Origin: Bradyrhizobium sp. Leo170
Lineage (GTDB): Bacteria > Pseudomonadota > Alphaproteobacteria > Rhizobiales > Xanthobacteraceae
Length of the DNA: 32,457 nt
Direction: 5' to 3'
NCBI RefSeq assembly: GCF_004296405.1
Contig: NZ_PSRR01000061.1
Location: forward strand, 1-32,457
This document shows, piece after piece, positions 8,269 to 17,327 of this stretch. The notes beneath the pieces were generated by a model. The model saw only the letters and a program-made list of their open reading frames with translations. It ran no database searches and had not been told where the DNA came from. Positions within the stretch are counted from its first letter, which is position 1; each line of letters opens with the position of its first letter. Position numbers and translations under genes: made by a program.

Positions 8269-9993
8269 ATGGACGCCAAGACCAATCTCAAGAACAGGCT
8301 GCCAAGCCGCCACGTGACGGAGGGCCCCGAGCGCGCCCCGCACCGCTCGTATCTCTATGCCATGGGGCTCACCACCGAGCAGATCCACCAGCCGTTCGTC
8401 GGCGTGGCCTCCTGCTGGAACGAAGCCGCGCCCTGCAATATCTCGCTGATGCGCCAGGCTCAGGCGGTGAAGAAGGGCGTGGCCTCCGCCGGCGGCACCC
8501 CGCGCGAATTTTGCACCATCACGGTCACCGACGGCATCGCCATGGGCCATGACGGCATGCGCTCGTCGCTGCCATCTCGGGAATGCATCGCCGATTCGGT
8601 CGAGCTGACCGTCCGCGGCCACGCCTATGACGCTCTGGTTGGCCTCGCCGGCTGCGACAAGTCGCTGCCCGGAATGATGATGGCGATGGTCCGCCTCAAC
8701 GTGCCCTCGATCTTCATCTATGGCGGCTCGATTCTTCCCGGCAATTTCCGCGGCCAGCAGGTCACCGTCCAGGACATGTTCGAAGCCGTCGGCAAGCACT
8801 CGGTGGGCACCATGTCGGATGCCGACCTTGATGAGATCGAGCGGGTGGCCTGTCCCTCGGCCGGTGCCTGCGGTGCCCAGTTCACCGCCAACACCATGGC
8901 GACCGTGTCGGAAGCGATCGGGCTCGCACTCCCGTATTCTGCCGGGGCGCCGGCGCCTTACGAGATCCGCGACGCGTTCTGCGCCGCCGCCGGCGAGAAG
9001 ATCATGGAGCTGATCGCCAAGAACATCCGGCCGCGCGACATCATCACCCGTAAATCCCTGGAGAACGCTGCGGCCGTGGTCGCGGCCTCCGGTGGCTCGA
9101 CCAATGCCGGGCTGCATCTGCCGGCGATCGCCAATGAATGCGGCATCAAGTTCGATCTGTTCGACGTGGCGGAAATCTTCAAAAAGACTCCCTATGTCGC
9201 TGATTTGAAGCCGGGCGGCCGTTATGTTGCCAAAGACATGTTTGAAGCTGGCGGCATCCCGCTGCTGATGAAGACGCTGCTCGATAACGGCTACCTCCAC
9301 GGCGATTGCCTGACCGTGACGGGCCGAACGATCGCCGAAAACCTCAAAAGCGTGAAATGGAATCCGCATCAGGACGTGGTCCGTCCGGCGGACAAGCCGA
9401 TCACCGTCACCGGCGGTGTCGTCGGCTTGAAGGGTAATCTTGCGCCGGAAGGAGCGATCGTGAAGGTCGCGGGCATGTCGAACTTGAAGTTTACCGGGCC
9501 TGCCCGTTGCTTCGACCGCGAGGAGGACGCCTTCGAGGCGGTCCAGAAGCGGACCTATAAGGAAGGCGAGGTCATCGTCATCCGCTATGAGGGGCCGAAG
9601 GGCGGTCCGGGCATGCGGGAAATGCTGGCAACGACGGCGGCGCTGACCGGGCAGGGCATGGGCGGCAAGATCGCGCTGATCACCGACGGCCGGTTCTCGG
9701 GCGCCACGAGAGGCTTCTGCATCGGCCATGTCGGGCCGGAAGCCGCCATCGGCGGACCGATCGCGCTGCTTCAGGACGGCGACATCATCGAGATCGACGC
9801 GGTGGCCGGGACTCTTAACGTAAAGTTGAGCGACGCCGAGCTCGCCGAACGCAAGACCAAATGGGCTCCTCGCGCGACTAACCAGACATCTGGTGCGCTG
9901 TGGAAGTATGCCCAGCAGGTCGGGCCTGCGGTGGATGGCGCGATCACCCATCCGGGTGGCGCGCACGAGAAACAGTGTTATGCGGACATTTGA
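8269..9993 (+). CDS. ilvD: Dihydroxy-acid dehydratase
   Basis: This 574-residue Fe-S dehydratase converts 2,3-dihydroxy-isovalerate and 2,3-dihydroxy-3-methylvalerate to the 2-oxo acids in valine, isoleucine and leucine synthesis, in the cytoplasm. The cluster cysteines are visible: C49 in ASCWNEAAPCN, C129 in AGCDKSLPG and C201 in GACGAQFTANTMA. The IlvD/Edd C-terminal signature is ALITDGRFSGATRGFCIGH. I chose ATG 8269 (MDAKTNLKNRLPSRHV) because family members, as I recall them, start there. An in-frame ATG at 8245 (preceded by AAGGCAGAG) would add eight residues and cannot be excluded. The end overlaps the next gene by 14 bp. The upstream region holds the paired dyads at 8060-8096. Confidence 0.96.
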   Translation: MDAKTNLKNRLPSRHVTEGPERAPHRSYLYAMGLTTEQIHQPFVGVASCWNEAAPCNISLMRQAQAVKKGVASAGGTPREFCTITVTDGIAMGHDGMRSSLPSRECIADSVELTVRGHAYDALVGLAGCDKSLPGMMMAMVRLNVPSIFIYGGSILPGNFRGQQVTVQDMFEAVGKHSVGTMSDADLDEIERVACPSAGACGAQFTANTMATVSEAIGLALPYSAGAPAPYEIRDAFCAAAGEKIMELIAKNIRPRDIITRKSLENAAAVVAASGGSTNAGLHLPAIANECGIKFDLFDVAEIFKKTPYVADLKPGGRYVAKDMFEAGGIPLLMKTLLDNGYLHGDCLTVTGRTIAENLKSVKWNPHQDVVRPADKPITVTGGVVGLKGNLAPEGAIVKVAGMSNLKFTGPARCFDREEDAFEAVQKRTYKEGEVIVIRYEGPKGGPGMREMLATTAALTGQGMGGKIALITDGRFSGATRGFCIGHVGPEAAIGGPIALLQDGDIIEIDAVAGTLNVKLSDAELAERKTKWAPRATNQTSGALWKYAQQVGPAVDGAITHPGGAHEKQCYADI

Positions 9994-10819
9994 GCGTACG
10001 ATTATTGCGTTGATTTTAGGGGCCATTCCGGTGGCGGGCCCCGGATTCGCGTTTGACGGCGCCCCGGTCAATCCGTCGGACGCCACGCTGCCGATGGTTT
10101 CCCCTCAGCCCAGCGCTGGGGGCGGATTGAAGCGGATCGCGGTTCCGCCGCCCACGGCGAACGCCGCCAATTCCACGAGTTCCTTCTCGTCGCTGCAATT
10201 TGCCGCAGAGGGCGGCCATCCCTTCGCCCAGTGGAAGCTTGGCCGGATGTATGCCGAAGGCGACGGTGTCGCCCAGGACGATCTGCGCGCCTTCGAATAT
10301 TTCAGCCGCATCGCCAATGCGCATGCCGAGGACAGCCCGTCGGCGCCGCAGGCGACGATCGTGGCCCAGGCCTTCGTGGCGCTGGGGCGCTATTACCTCA
10401 ACGGCATTCCGAACTCGAAGATCAAGGCGGACACCGACCGGGCGCGGGAGATGTTCTCCTATGCCGCGTCCTATTTCGGCAATGCCGACGCCCAGTATGA
10501 CCTCGCCCGGCTCTATCTGAAGACGCCGGACGCCTCGCGGGAAGATTTCCGCTATGGCGCGCGCTGGCTCGGTCTTGCGGCCCAGAAGGGCCAGCACCAG
10601 GCCCAGGCGCTGCTCGGCCAGATGCTGTTCAACGGCGACAGGCTGCCGCCGCAGCGGGCCCGCGGACTGATGTGGCTGACGCTCGCCCGCGACAGCGCCG
10701 CTCCCGACGAGATGTGGATCAAGGAAAGCTATAACCGCGCGTTCGCCAAGGCCTCCGACGACGACCGTGCGATGGCGCTGCAGATGCTCGAGCACTGGGT
10801 GCAGGGCCGCCGCGACTAG
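9980..10819 (+). CDS. exoR: ExoR-like periplasmic Sel1-repeat protein
   Basis: This gene encodes 279 residues from ATG 9980, chosen because it gives a signal peptide (MRTFERTIIALILGAIPVAG, cut near AFA). An in-frame start at 9893 would place 29 unrelated residues in front. The mature protein is built of Sel1/TPR-like helix pairs, for example FAAEGGHPFAQWKLGRMYAE, AEGDGVAQDDLRAFEYFSRI and FGNADAQYDLARLYL. The repeat spacing and the C-terminal ARGLMWLT ... FAKASDDDRAMALQML resemble Sinorhizobium ExoR. ExoR is the periplasmic inhibitor of the ExoS/ChvG-ChvI two-component system and controls exopolysaccharide and motility. The start lies inside ilvD (14-bp overlap), so translation is probably coupled. 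Function is inferred from similarity; a general Sel1 scaffold is the alternative. Confidence 0.78.
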   Translation: MRTFERTIIALILGAIPVAGPGFAFDGAPVNPSDATLPMVSPQPSAGGGLKRIAVPPPTANAANSTSSFSSLQFAAEGGHPFAQWKLGRMYAEGDGVAQDDLRAFEYFSRIANAHAEDSPSAPQATIVAQAFVALGRYYLNGIPNSKIKADTDRAREMFSYAASYFGNADAQYDLARLYLKTPDASREDFRYGARWLGLAAQKGQHQAQALLGQMLFNGDRLPPQRARGLMWLTLARDSAAPDEMWIKESYNRAFAKASDDDRAMALQMLEHWVQGRRD

Positions 10820-10901
10820 CCGAGATTGGGTCGCATTGCATCCTCCGCGATTGGATGCCGCACTTCCTCTTGCGTTAGCGGGGAGGGCGAGAGTGCCGTT
10901 T

Positions 10902-11693
10902 TTACGCAGCCTCGAAGTCGAGATCGGCCCACACCGGCACGTGGTCTGACGGTTTTTCCCAGGCACGGACGTAGCTGTCGACCCCGACATGGGTCAGCCG
11001 GTCGCTGGCTTGGGGCGACATCAAGAGGTGATCGATCCGCAGGCCCCAGTTTTTCTGCCAGGCTCCTGCCTGATAGTCCCAGAACGTGTACTGGCCGGGC
11101 GCGTCAGTGACGGCGCGCAGCGCGTCGGTCAGGCCGAGGCCGAGCAGGGACTGGAACGCTTCGCGGGTGGTCGGGCGAAACAGGGCGTCTTCCACCCAGG
11201 CCGGCGGGTTGTAGACGTCCGACGCCGCCGGGATCACGTTGAAGTCGCCGGCAAGGATCAGTGGCTCTTCCGCTTTAAGTCGCTCCCTCGAATACTCAAG
11301 AAGCCTCGACATCCATTTGAGCTTGTAGGGATATTTGTCGCTATTCGCCGGGTTGCCATTGGGCAGATAGAGGCAGGCGATCCTGAGCACGCCGTGCTTG
11401 TGGGTGACGACGCCTTCGAGGAAGCGGGCGTGGGCATCCTCATCATCGCCGGCGAGGCCCGACTTGGTCTCGTCGAACGGCAGCTTGGAGAGCAGGGCGA
11501 CGCCGTTGAAGGTCTTTTGTCCGTGGGTGACGACGTTGTAGCCGAGCGATTCAATCTCCAGCCGCGGAAACGCTTCGTCGGTGCATTTGATTTCCTGCAG
11601 GCAGACGATGTCGGGGGAGCACTCCTTAAGCCAAGTGAGGAGGAGCTCGAGCCGCTGCCGGATCGAATTGACGTTCCACGTCGCGATGCGCAT
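10902..11693 (-). CDS. xthA: Exodeoxyribonuclease III (AP endonuclease)
   Basis: This 263-residue protein belongs to the EEP (endonuclease/exonuclease/phosphatase) family. It cuts DNA at abasic sites and degrades 3' ends during base-excision repair in the cytoplasm. Visible motifs are the N-terminal MRIATWNVNSIRQR, the metal-binding Glu in CLQEIKC, AGDFNVIP, RIDHLLMS and the terminal SDHVPVWADL with the catalytic Asp-His. Length is standard. It converges with the exoR-like gene (82-bp gap) and diverges from the RND operon (166-bp gap), so it is transcribed alone. No strong Shine-Dalgarno is seen before ATG 11693. Confidence 0.95.
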   Translation of the reverse strand: MRIATWNVNSIRQRLELLLTWLKECSPDIVCLQEIKCTDEAFPRLEIESLGYNVVTHGQKTFNGVALLSKLPFDETKSGLAGDDEDAHARFLEGVVTHKHGVLRIACLYLPNGNPANSDKYPYKLKWMSRLLEYSRERLKAEEPLILAGDFNVIPAASDVYNPPAWVEDALFRPTTREAFQSLLGLGLTDALRAVTDAPGQYTFWDYQAGAWQKNWGLRIDHLLMSPQASDRLTHVGVDSYVRAWEKPSDHVPVWADLDFEAA

Positions 11694-11776
11694 GAAGGGG
11701 ACCTAAGTCGTAGCCACAATTTCGGCCGTTGGCATACCATGTGCCGCAGGGCTGTGATAACGATTTAAGAATTAAT

Positions 11777-11791
11777 GGCGCAAAATGCGCC
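11777..11791. promoter_or_regulatory. Perfect 15-bp palindrome in the leader of the RND operon
   Basis: GGCGCA-AAA-TGCGCC is a perfect 6-bp inverted repeat with a three-base centre, about 70 bp before the adaptor start, next to an AT-rich stretch (TTTAAGAATTAAT). RND operons are often controlled by a repressor binding such a site, but no regulator gene is adjacent, so this is only a candidate operator. Confidence 0.3.
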
Positions 11792-11859
11792 GTCGAGGGG
11801 CTGGCAGGGGCAGGATTGGGTCGTCACGGCCGTTGCGGGCCGGCGGACGAGCAAAAAGC

Positions 11860-12993
11860 ATGAAGAAAAGAAATTTGATCCTCGTTGCAGGCGTCATCGG
11901 CATCGTTGCCGTGGCCGCCTACGCCACCCGCTCTTCGTGGCTCGCCGGTGGTGGCGCGAGCGCGCAGGCGCCCCAGCGGCCGCGCGCGGTTTCGGTCGAG
12001 CTCGCCAAGGCGGAGCGGCGTTCGGTGCCCGTCGATGTCGACGCCATCGGAACAGTGACGCCGATTGCCAGCGTGGCGCTGAAGTCACGGCTGGAGACCA
12101 CGATCATTGGCGTGCATTTCGAGGACGGCGCCAAGGTCAATGAAGGCGACCTCTTGTTCACGCTCGACGCGCGGCAAATCGACGCCCAGATCGAGCAGGC
12201 GGAGGGTGTGCTGGCCAAGGACCAGGCCCAGCTCGAGGGCGCGCAGCGCGATCTCCGCCGCTACAACGATCTCGTCGCCAAGGGCGCGACCACCCAGGTC
12301 AATGTCGACAACGCCAAGACCCAGTCCGACATCCTGATCGGAACCATCAAGGCCGACCAGTCGGCACTGGAAAATTTGCGGGTCCAGAAAAGCTACACTG
12401 TCATCCGCGCGCCGTTCGCGGGCCGCATCAGCGCCGCCAATGTGAAGGTCGGCAATTTCGTGCGCCCCGCCGACACCCAGCCGCTCGCGACCATCAACCA
12501 GATGGCGCCGGTCTACGTGACCTTCGCGATTCCGCAGCGCGTGCTGGTCGACCTCCGCGACGCGATGGCGAAAGGCGATTCCAAGGTGATCGCGACCGTC
12601 CCCGGGCACAAGCGCTCGGAAGAGGGCAAGGTCGCGATGGTCGAGAACACGGTGGACTCGACCACGGGCATGGTGACCGTCCGCGGCATCATGGACAATG
12701 GAAATGAGACCCTGTGGCCGGGCATTCTGGTGCAGACCAAGCTGATCATCCGTAACGAGGATGCCGTGGTGGTTCCGACAGTCGCGGTCCAGCGCAGCCA
12801 GAACGGCAACTATGTCTTCGCCGTGAAGGACGGCGTGGCCAAGGTCATGCCGGTCAAGGTCGACCGCACCTTCGGCGGCTTCTCGGTGATCGCCGAGGGG
12901 CTCTCCGGCGGCGAGGACGTCGTCGTCGACGGCCAGTTGCTGTTGTCGGACGGCACGCGGGCCGAGCCGCGCGCCCGCAAGGCCGGGGCGTGA
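11860..12993 (+). CDS. RND efflux periplasmic adaptor subunit (HlyD/MdtA-like)
   Basis: This gene encodes 377 residues from ATG 11860, which gives MKKRNLILVAGVIGIVAVAA, an N-terminal anchor or signal segment. The upstream open frame starting at 11785 lacks family similarity. The barrel/lipoyl half (SVALKSRLETTIIGVHFEDG, VNEGDLLFTLD) is followed by an alpha-hairpin with coiled-coil character (AQIEQAEGVLAKDQAQLEGA and following), the returning lipoyl half (VIRAPFAGRISAANVKVGNF) and the beta-barrel and membrane-proximal domains. It bridges the inner-membrane pump and an outer-membrane channel. The pump gene starts three bases after its stop. No TolC-type channel gene is in the window, so the channel must come from elsewhere. 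Confidence 0.92.
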   Translation: MKKRNLILVAGVIGIVAVAAYATRSSWLAGGGASAQAPQRPRAVSVELAKAERRSVPVDVDAIGTVTPIASVALKSRLETTIIGVHFEDGAKVNEGDLLFTLDARQIDAQIEQAEGVLAKDQAQLEGAQRDLRRYNDLVAKGATTQVNVDNAKTQSDILIGTIKADQSALENLRVQKSYTVIRAPFAGRISAANVKVGNFVRPADTQPLATINQMAPVYVTFAIPQRVLVDLRDAMAKGDSKVIATVPGHKRSEEGKVAMVENTVDSTTGMVTVRGIMDNGNETLWPGILVQTKLIIRNEDAVVVPTVAVQRSQNGNYVFAVKDGVAKVMPVKVDRTFGGFSVIAEGLSGGEDVVVDGQLLLSDGTRAEPRARKAGA

Positions 12994-12996
12994 GCG

Positions 12997-15900
12997 ATGT
13001 CGCTGCCCGAACTTTGCATCCGGCGACCGGTGATGACGACGCTGATCACCGCGGCGATCATCGCCTTTGGCATCTTCGGCTTCCGCCTGTTGCCGGTCTC
13101 GGCGCTGCCGAAAGTGGATTTCCCGACCATTGCGGTGACCGCGACCCTGCCGGGCGCGAGCGCCGACACCATGGCGGCCTCGGTCGCCGGCATCATCGAG
13201 CGGCAGCTCTCGACGATCGCGGGCATATCCTCGATGTCCTCGAACTCCTCGCAGGGCACGAGCGTCATCACCATCCAGTTCGATCTCAACCGCAACATCG
13301 ATGCCGCGGCGCTCGACGTGCAGACCGCGCTGACGATCGCGCAGCGCCGGCTGCCGATCGAGATGACGACACCGCCGAGCTTCCGCAAGGTGAACCCTGC
13401 GGACTTCCCGATTCTCTTCATCTCACTGAACTCGGCGACGCTGCCACTCTCGGCCGTCAACGAGTATGGCGACATCACCATCGGCCAGGCGCTGTCGCAG
13501 CTTCCGGGCGTCGCCCAGGTCCTGATCTACGGCGCTCAGAAATTCGCGATCCGGGTCCAGGCCGACCCCGTGGCCGCGGCGGCGCGCGGGGTGTCGCTCG
13601 AGGACATCAGGACCGCGGTGTCGCGCGCGAATTCCTCGACCCCGGTCGGAACGCTGAACGGGCCGAAGCAGGACGTCGCGCTGCAGGCCTCCGGCCAGAT
13701 GGACAAGGCAGCCGACTACCGGCAGATCTATGTCGCCTGGCGTAACGGCTCGCCGGTCAGACTCGATGAAATCGCAAAGGTCTATGACAGCGTCGAGAAC
13801 GACAAGGTCGCGACCTGGCTGAACGACGAGCGCGCGATCGTGCTCGCGATCCAGAAGCAGCCCGACGCCAATACGGTTGCGGTGGTCGATTCCGTGCTGG
13901 CGAAGCTGCCGGCACTGCGTGCCTCGATCCCGCCCTCGGTGACCATGCAGGTGATGATGGATCGCTCGGTCTCGATCCGGCAGGCGGTCAACGACGTCGA
14001 GGAAACCCTGCTGATCGCGATCGCGCTGGTCATCCTGGTGATCTTCCTGTTCCTGCGGTCGCTGTGGGCCACCTTCATTCCGGCGCTCGCGGTCCCGATC
14101 TCGCTGCTCGGCACCTTCGCCGCGATGTACGCGTTGGATTACTCCGTCAACAACATGACGCTGCTGGCGCTGACGCTGTCGGTCGGCTTTGTGGTCGACG
14201 ACGCCATCGTCATGCTGGAGAACATCGTCCGCCACATCGAGCGCGGCATGCGACCGTTCGAGGCGGCACTGAAGGGCGCGCGCGAGATCGGCTTTACCAT
14301 CATCTCGATCACCTTCTCGCTGATCGCCGTGTTCATCCCGGTGCTCCTGATGGGCGGCATCGTCGGCCGCGTATTCCGTGAATTCGCGGTGACGATCTCG
14401 ATCGCGATCATCGTGTCCGGGTTCGTCTCGCTGACCTTGACGCCGATGCTGTGCGCGCGCGTGCTGCGCGCCCATGACGAGACCAAGCGCCCGAATGTCG
14501 TGCTGCGGGCGTTCGAGGCGATGTTCGACGCCTTGCTGCGGGCCTATGAATGGGCGCTCGACTGGGTGCTGGCGAAAAAGGCGCTGATGCTCGCGGTCAC
14601 CTTGGCGACGCTCGCCGGCACCTTCTATCTCTACATGATCGTGCCGAAGGGCTTCTTCCCGCAGGAGGACACCGGCTTCCTGATCGGCGTGACCGAGGCT
14701 GCGACCGACACGTCATTCGAAGCGATGAAGGTGCGCCAGCAGGCGCTGGTCGACGTGCTTCGGACCGACCCTGCGATCGACTACGTCAACTCGACCGTCG
14801 GTTCCGGCGGCCCCAACCCGACCGCGAATTACGGCCGCCTGTTCATCGCACTGAAGCCGCAGAAGGAGCGCGACAACGCTAGCGTTGTGATCGGACGGCT
14901 GCGCCAGAAGGCCCGCGCCATCCCGGGCATGCAGGCATTCTTCCAGAGCGTCCAGAACCTCAACATCGGCGGCCGCGTCTCCAAGAGCCAGTATCAATAT
15001 GTGCTGCAGAGCGGTGATACCGAGTCGCTGTACCGGATCGCGCCTGACCTGCGCGACAAGATCGAGAAGATTCCGGGCCTGCTCGACGTCACCACCGATC
15101 TCTACATCAAGAACCCGCAGATGACGGTCGACATCGACCGCGAGAAGGCTGCGGTCTACGGCGTCACCGTCGATCAGGTGCGTAACCAGCTCTACAACGC
15201 CTATGGCGCGCGCCAGGTCGGCACCATCTACATGCCCTCCAACGACTACCAGATCATCCTGGAGGTGCAGCCGGAGTTCCGGGTCGATCCGTCCAATCTG
15301 TCCAAGCTCTACATGAAGACGGGGAACGGCCAGACCATTCCGCTGGATGCTGTCGCAAGGCTGGTGCCGTCGGTCGGGCCACTGCAGATCAACCACCAGG
15401 GCCAGCAGCCGGCGGTGACGATCTCGTTCAACCTCGCGCCCGGCACTTCGCTGGGTTATGCGGTCGACCAGATCACGGCGCTGGAGCAGAGCTCGAACCT
15501 GCCGGCGACGATCGCGACCGGCTTCTCCGGCACCGCGCAGGTGTTCCAGGATTCGCTGCGGGGGCAGGGCGTGCTGATCCTCGCCGCGGTGTTCGCGGCG
15601 TTCGTGATCCTCGGCATTCTCTACGAGAGCTTCATCCACCCGATCACGATCATCTCCGGCCTGCCGTCGGCCGGTATCGGCGCGATCCTGACTTTGATGC
15701 TGTTCAACATGGAGCTGTCGGTCATCGCCATGATCGGCATCGTGATGCTGGTCGGGATCGTCAAGAAGAACGCAATCATGATGGTCGACTTCGCGCTCGA
15801 GCGTCGTCGCGTGGGCTTGAGCGCCGAACACGCAATCCGCGAAGCCGCACTCTTGCGCTTCCGTCCGATCATGATGACGACTTTTGCCGCGATCTTCGGC

Positions 15901-16119
15901 ACGCTGCCGATCGCACTCGGCGCCGGCGCGGGTGCCGAGCTGCGCCAGCCGCTCGGTGTGGCCGTGGTCGGCGGACTCTGTGTCTCGCAACTGCTGACGC
16001 TGTTCATCACGCCGGTGATCTACATCTATCTCGACCGCATCGACCGTCGGCTGCGCCGCAGGCTCGAGCCGCAGGAGGAAGGTGGCGAGGATCGGCCGCA
16101 CGTGGTGGCGGCGGAGTGA
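12997..16119 (+). CDS. RND multidrug efflux permease (AcrB/MdtB-type)
   Basis: This 1040-residue inner-membrane proton antiporter has the usual length and 12-helix, two-large-loop layout of HAE-1 pumps. TM1 is near residues 10-30 (MTTLITAAIIAFGIFGFRLL). The proton-relay aspartates are D401 and D402 in SVGFVVDDAIVMLENI. Periplasmic porter signatures such as VDFPTIAVTATLPGAS and VPKGFFPQEDTGFL are present. The second half repeats the fold (MLVGIVKKNAIMMVDFALE). Overall it looks most like the MdtB/MdtC branch, though it acts with a single pump subunit here. It is the middle gene of a coupled operon: the adaptor lies three bases upstream, and the next start codon shares a base with its TGA. Substrates cannot be inferred. 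Confidence 0.95.
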   Translation: MSLPELCIRRPVMTTLITAAIIAFGIFGFRLLPVSALPKVDFPTIAVTATLPGASADTMAASVAGIIERQLSTIAGISSMSSNSSQGTSVITIQFDLNRNIDAAALDVQTALTIAQRRLPIEMTTPPSFRKVNPADFPILFISLNSATLPLSAVNEYGDITIGQALSQLPGVAQVLIYGAQKFAIRVQADPVAAAARGVSLEDIRTAVSRANSSTPVGTLNGPKQDVALQASGQMDKAADYRQIYVAWRNGSPVRLDEIAKVYDSVENDKVATWLNDERAIVLAIQKQPDANTVAVVDSVLAKLPALRASIPPSVTMQVMMDRSVSIRQAVNDVEETLLIAIALVILVIFLFLRSLWATFIPALAVPISLLGTFAAMYALDYSVNNMTLLALTLSVGFVVDDAIVMLENIVRHIERGMRPFEAALKGAREIGFTIISITFSLIAVFIPVLLMGGIVGRVFREFAVTISIAIIVSGFVSLTLTPMLCARVLRAHDETKRPNVVLRAFEAMFDALLRAYEWALDWVLAKKALMLAVTLATLAGTFYLYMIVPKGFFPQEDTGFLIGVTEAATDTSFEAMKVRQQALVDVLRTDPAIDYVNSTVGSGGPNPTANYGRLFIALKPQKERDNASVVIGRLRQKARAIPGMQAFFQSVQNLNIGGRVSKSQYQYVLQSGDTESLYRIAPDLRDKIEKIPGLLDVTTDLYIKNPQMTVDIDREKAAVYGVTVDQVRNQLYNAYGARQVGTIYMPSNDYQIILEVQPEFRVDPSNLSKLYMKTGNGQTIPLDAVARLVPSVGPLQINHQGQQPAVTISFNLAPGTSLGYAVDQITALEQSSNLPATIATGFSGTAQVFQDSLRGQGVLILAAVFAAFVILGILYESFIHPITIISGLPSAGIGAILTLMLFNMELSVIAMIGIVMLVGIVKKNAIMMVDFALERRRVGLSAEHAIREAALLRFRPIMMTTFAAIFGTLPIALGAGAGAELRQPLGVAVVGGLCVSQLLTLFITPVIYIYLDRIDRRLRRRLEPQEEGGEDRPHVVAAE

Positions 16120-16964
16120 TGCTGCTTCCCCGTGCAATGTGGGCGGCGGGATTTGCCGCCGCACTGTGGTTCGCAACGATCGGCGCACCCACCCGCGCGG
16201 CCGAGCCGATCGAGATCTTCGACGCGCATCTGCACTACAATTGGGAGCCGACGCCCACCTACAAGCTCGATGAAGTGCTGGCGCTGTTCAGGAAGCACCG
16301 CATCACCGGCATCATCGCGACCAGCCGTCCCAATACCGGGACGCATGCGCTGGTCGATGCCAAGGCTGATGGCCTCGAGGTGGTGCCGTTCCTGCGGCCC
16401 TACCGCGTGCGTGCCGACATCCAGACCTGGTTTGGCGATCCCGCGATCTTCGACCTCGTGCAGCAGGAGTTCAAGCGCGGCTATTATCGCGGTATCGGCG
16501 AATTCCATTTGTCGGGCAAAGCGGCTGACACCGAGTGGGTGAAGAAGACCGTCGATTTCGCCGTCGACCACGATCTCTATTTGCACGCGCACGCCGATCA
16601 GGAAGCCGTCGAGATCCTGATGCGGCATAATCCGCGCGCCAGGATCATCTGGGCGCATACCGGCTTTGGCCTGCCGACCGATCGCGTCGCCGCCATGCTC
16701 GGCAAATATCCGAACCTGTGGGGCGAGCTGTCCTATCGCGGCGGTATCGTCGACGGGGCAGGGAAGCTGACGGCGGAATGGCGGCGGCTGTTCGAGCGCT
16801 ATCCCGACCGCTTCTTGCTCGGCTCCGACACCTGGGTGCCGGAACGCTGGGCAAGCTACGGCGACATCATGGCCGGCTACCGCGCCTGGCTCGATCAGCT
16901 ACCGCCCGACATCGCCGCAAAGATCGCGCACGGCAACGCGCGGGCGCTGTTCGCCAGCCGCTGA
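16119..16964 (+). CDS. Exported amidohydrolase-2 family metal hydrolase
   Basis: This gene encodes 281 residues from ATG 16119, which overlaps the pump stop by one base (TGATG). Residues 1-28 look like a signal peptide (AAGFAAALWFATIGAPTRAA), so a periplasmic location is likely. The rest is a TIM-barrel hydrolase. Candidate metal ligands are H37 and H39 (DAHLHYN), H156/H158 (LHAHAD), H180 (WAHTGFG) and D237 (GSDTW). Family members hydrolyse or decarboxylate diverse small molecules, and the reaction here is unknown. Its coupling to an RND pump suggests it modifies a compound handled by the pump, which is inference only. An exported member of this mainly cytoplasmic family is somewhat unusual. 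Confidence 0.82.
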   Translation: MLLPRAMWAAGFAAALWFATIGAPTRAAEPIEIFDAHLHYNWEPTPTYKLDEVLALFRKHRITGIIATSRPNTGTHALVDAKADGLEVVPFLRPYRVRADIQTWFGDPAIFDLVQQEFKRGYYRGIGEFHLSGKAADTEWVKKTVDFAVDHDLYLHAHADQEAVEILMRHNPRARIIWAHTGFGLPTDRVAAMLGKYPNLWGELSYRGGIVDGAGKLTAEWRRLFERYPDRFLLGSDTWVPERWASYGDIMAGYRAWLDQLPPDIAAKIAHGNARALFASR

Positions 16965-16972
16965 GAGAAAAA

Positions 16973-17302
16973 TCAGATCGAGAAACTGGTGCCGCAGCCG
17001 CAGGAGGCGGTCGCGTTCGGATTCACCACGCGGAACGAGGCGCCGATCAAATCGTCGACAAAATCGACCTCGGACCCCGCCAGGAACGGCGCGGACGCCG
17101 AATCGACCAGCACCACCGCCTCCTCACGGGAGATCACGAGATCGTCTTCCGCCTTGGCGCGGTCGACGTCGAACTTATACTGGAAGCCGGAGCAGCCGCC
17201 GCCTTCGACCGAAATGCGCAGCATCGCACCGTCACCCTCGCTCTTGAGGATTTGACCGATCCGGCGGGCGGCCCGCTCGGTGATGGTGACAGAATCAGTC
17301 AT
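16973..17302 (-). CDS. erpA: Iron-sulfur cluster insertion protein, A-type carrier
   Basis: This 109-residue HesB/IscA-type protein delivers Fe-S clusters to apo-enzymes in the cytoplasm. The three ligand cysteines are C37 (GGGCSGF), C101 and C103 (SCGCGTSF). The fold signature ITERAARRI and the segment VDFVDDLIGASFRVVNPNA fit the family. Among A-type carriers, the single gene without suf or isc neighbours placed opposite dgt matches the alphaproteobacterial erpA position. It converges with the amidohydrolase gene, with only eight bases between stops, and is divergent from dgt. Clients in this window could include IlvD, whose cluster cysteines are intact. Confidence 0.9.
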   Translation of the reverse strand: MTDSVTITERAARRIGQILKSEGDGAMLRISVEGGGCSGFQYKFDVDRAKAEDDLVISREEAVVLVDSASAPFLAGSEVDFVDDLIGASFRVVNPNATASCGCGTSFSI

Positions 17303-17327
17303 GGCAAGCTCCGAAGCCCTATCATTT

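Noticed and set aside
10838..10858. Hairpin GCATCC-N9-GGATGC between the convergent exoR-like gene and xthA
   Set aside because: Stem is only six base pairs with no T-run on either side; too weak to call a terminator.
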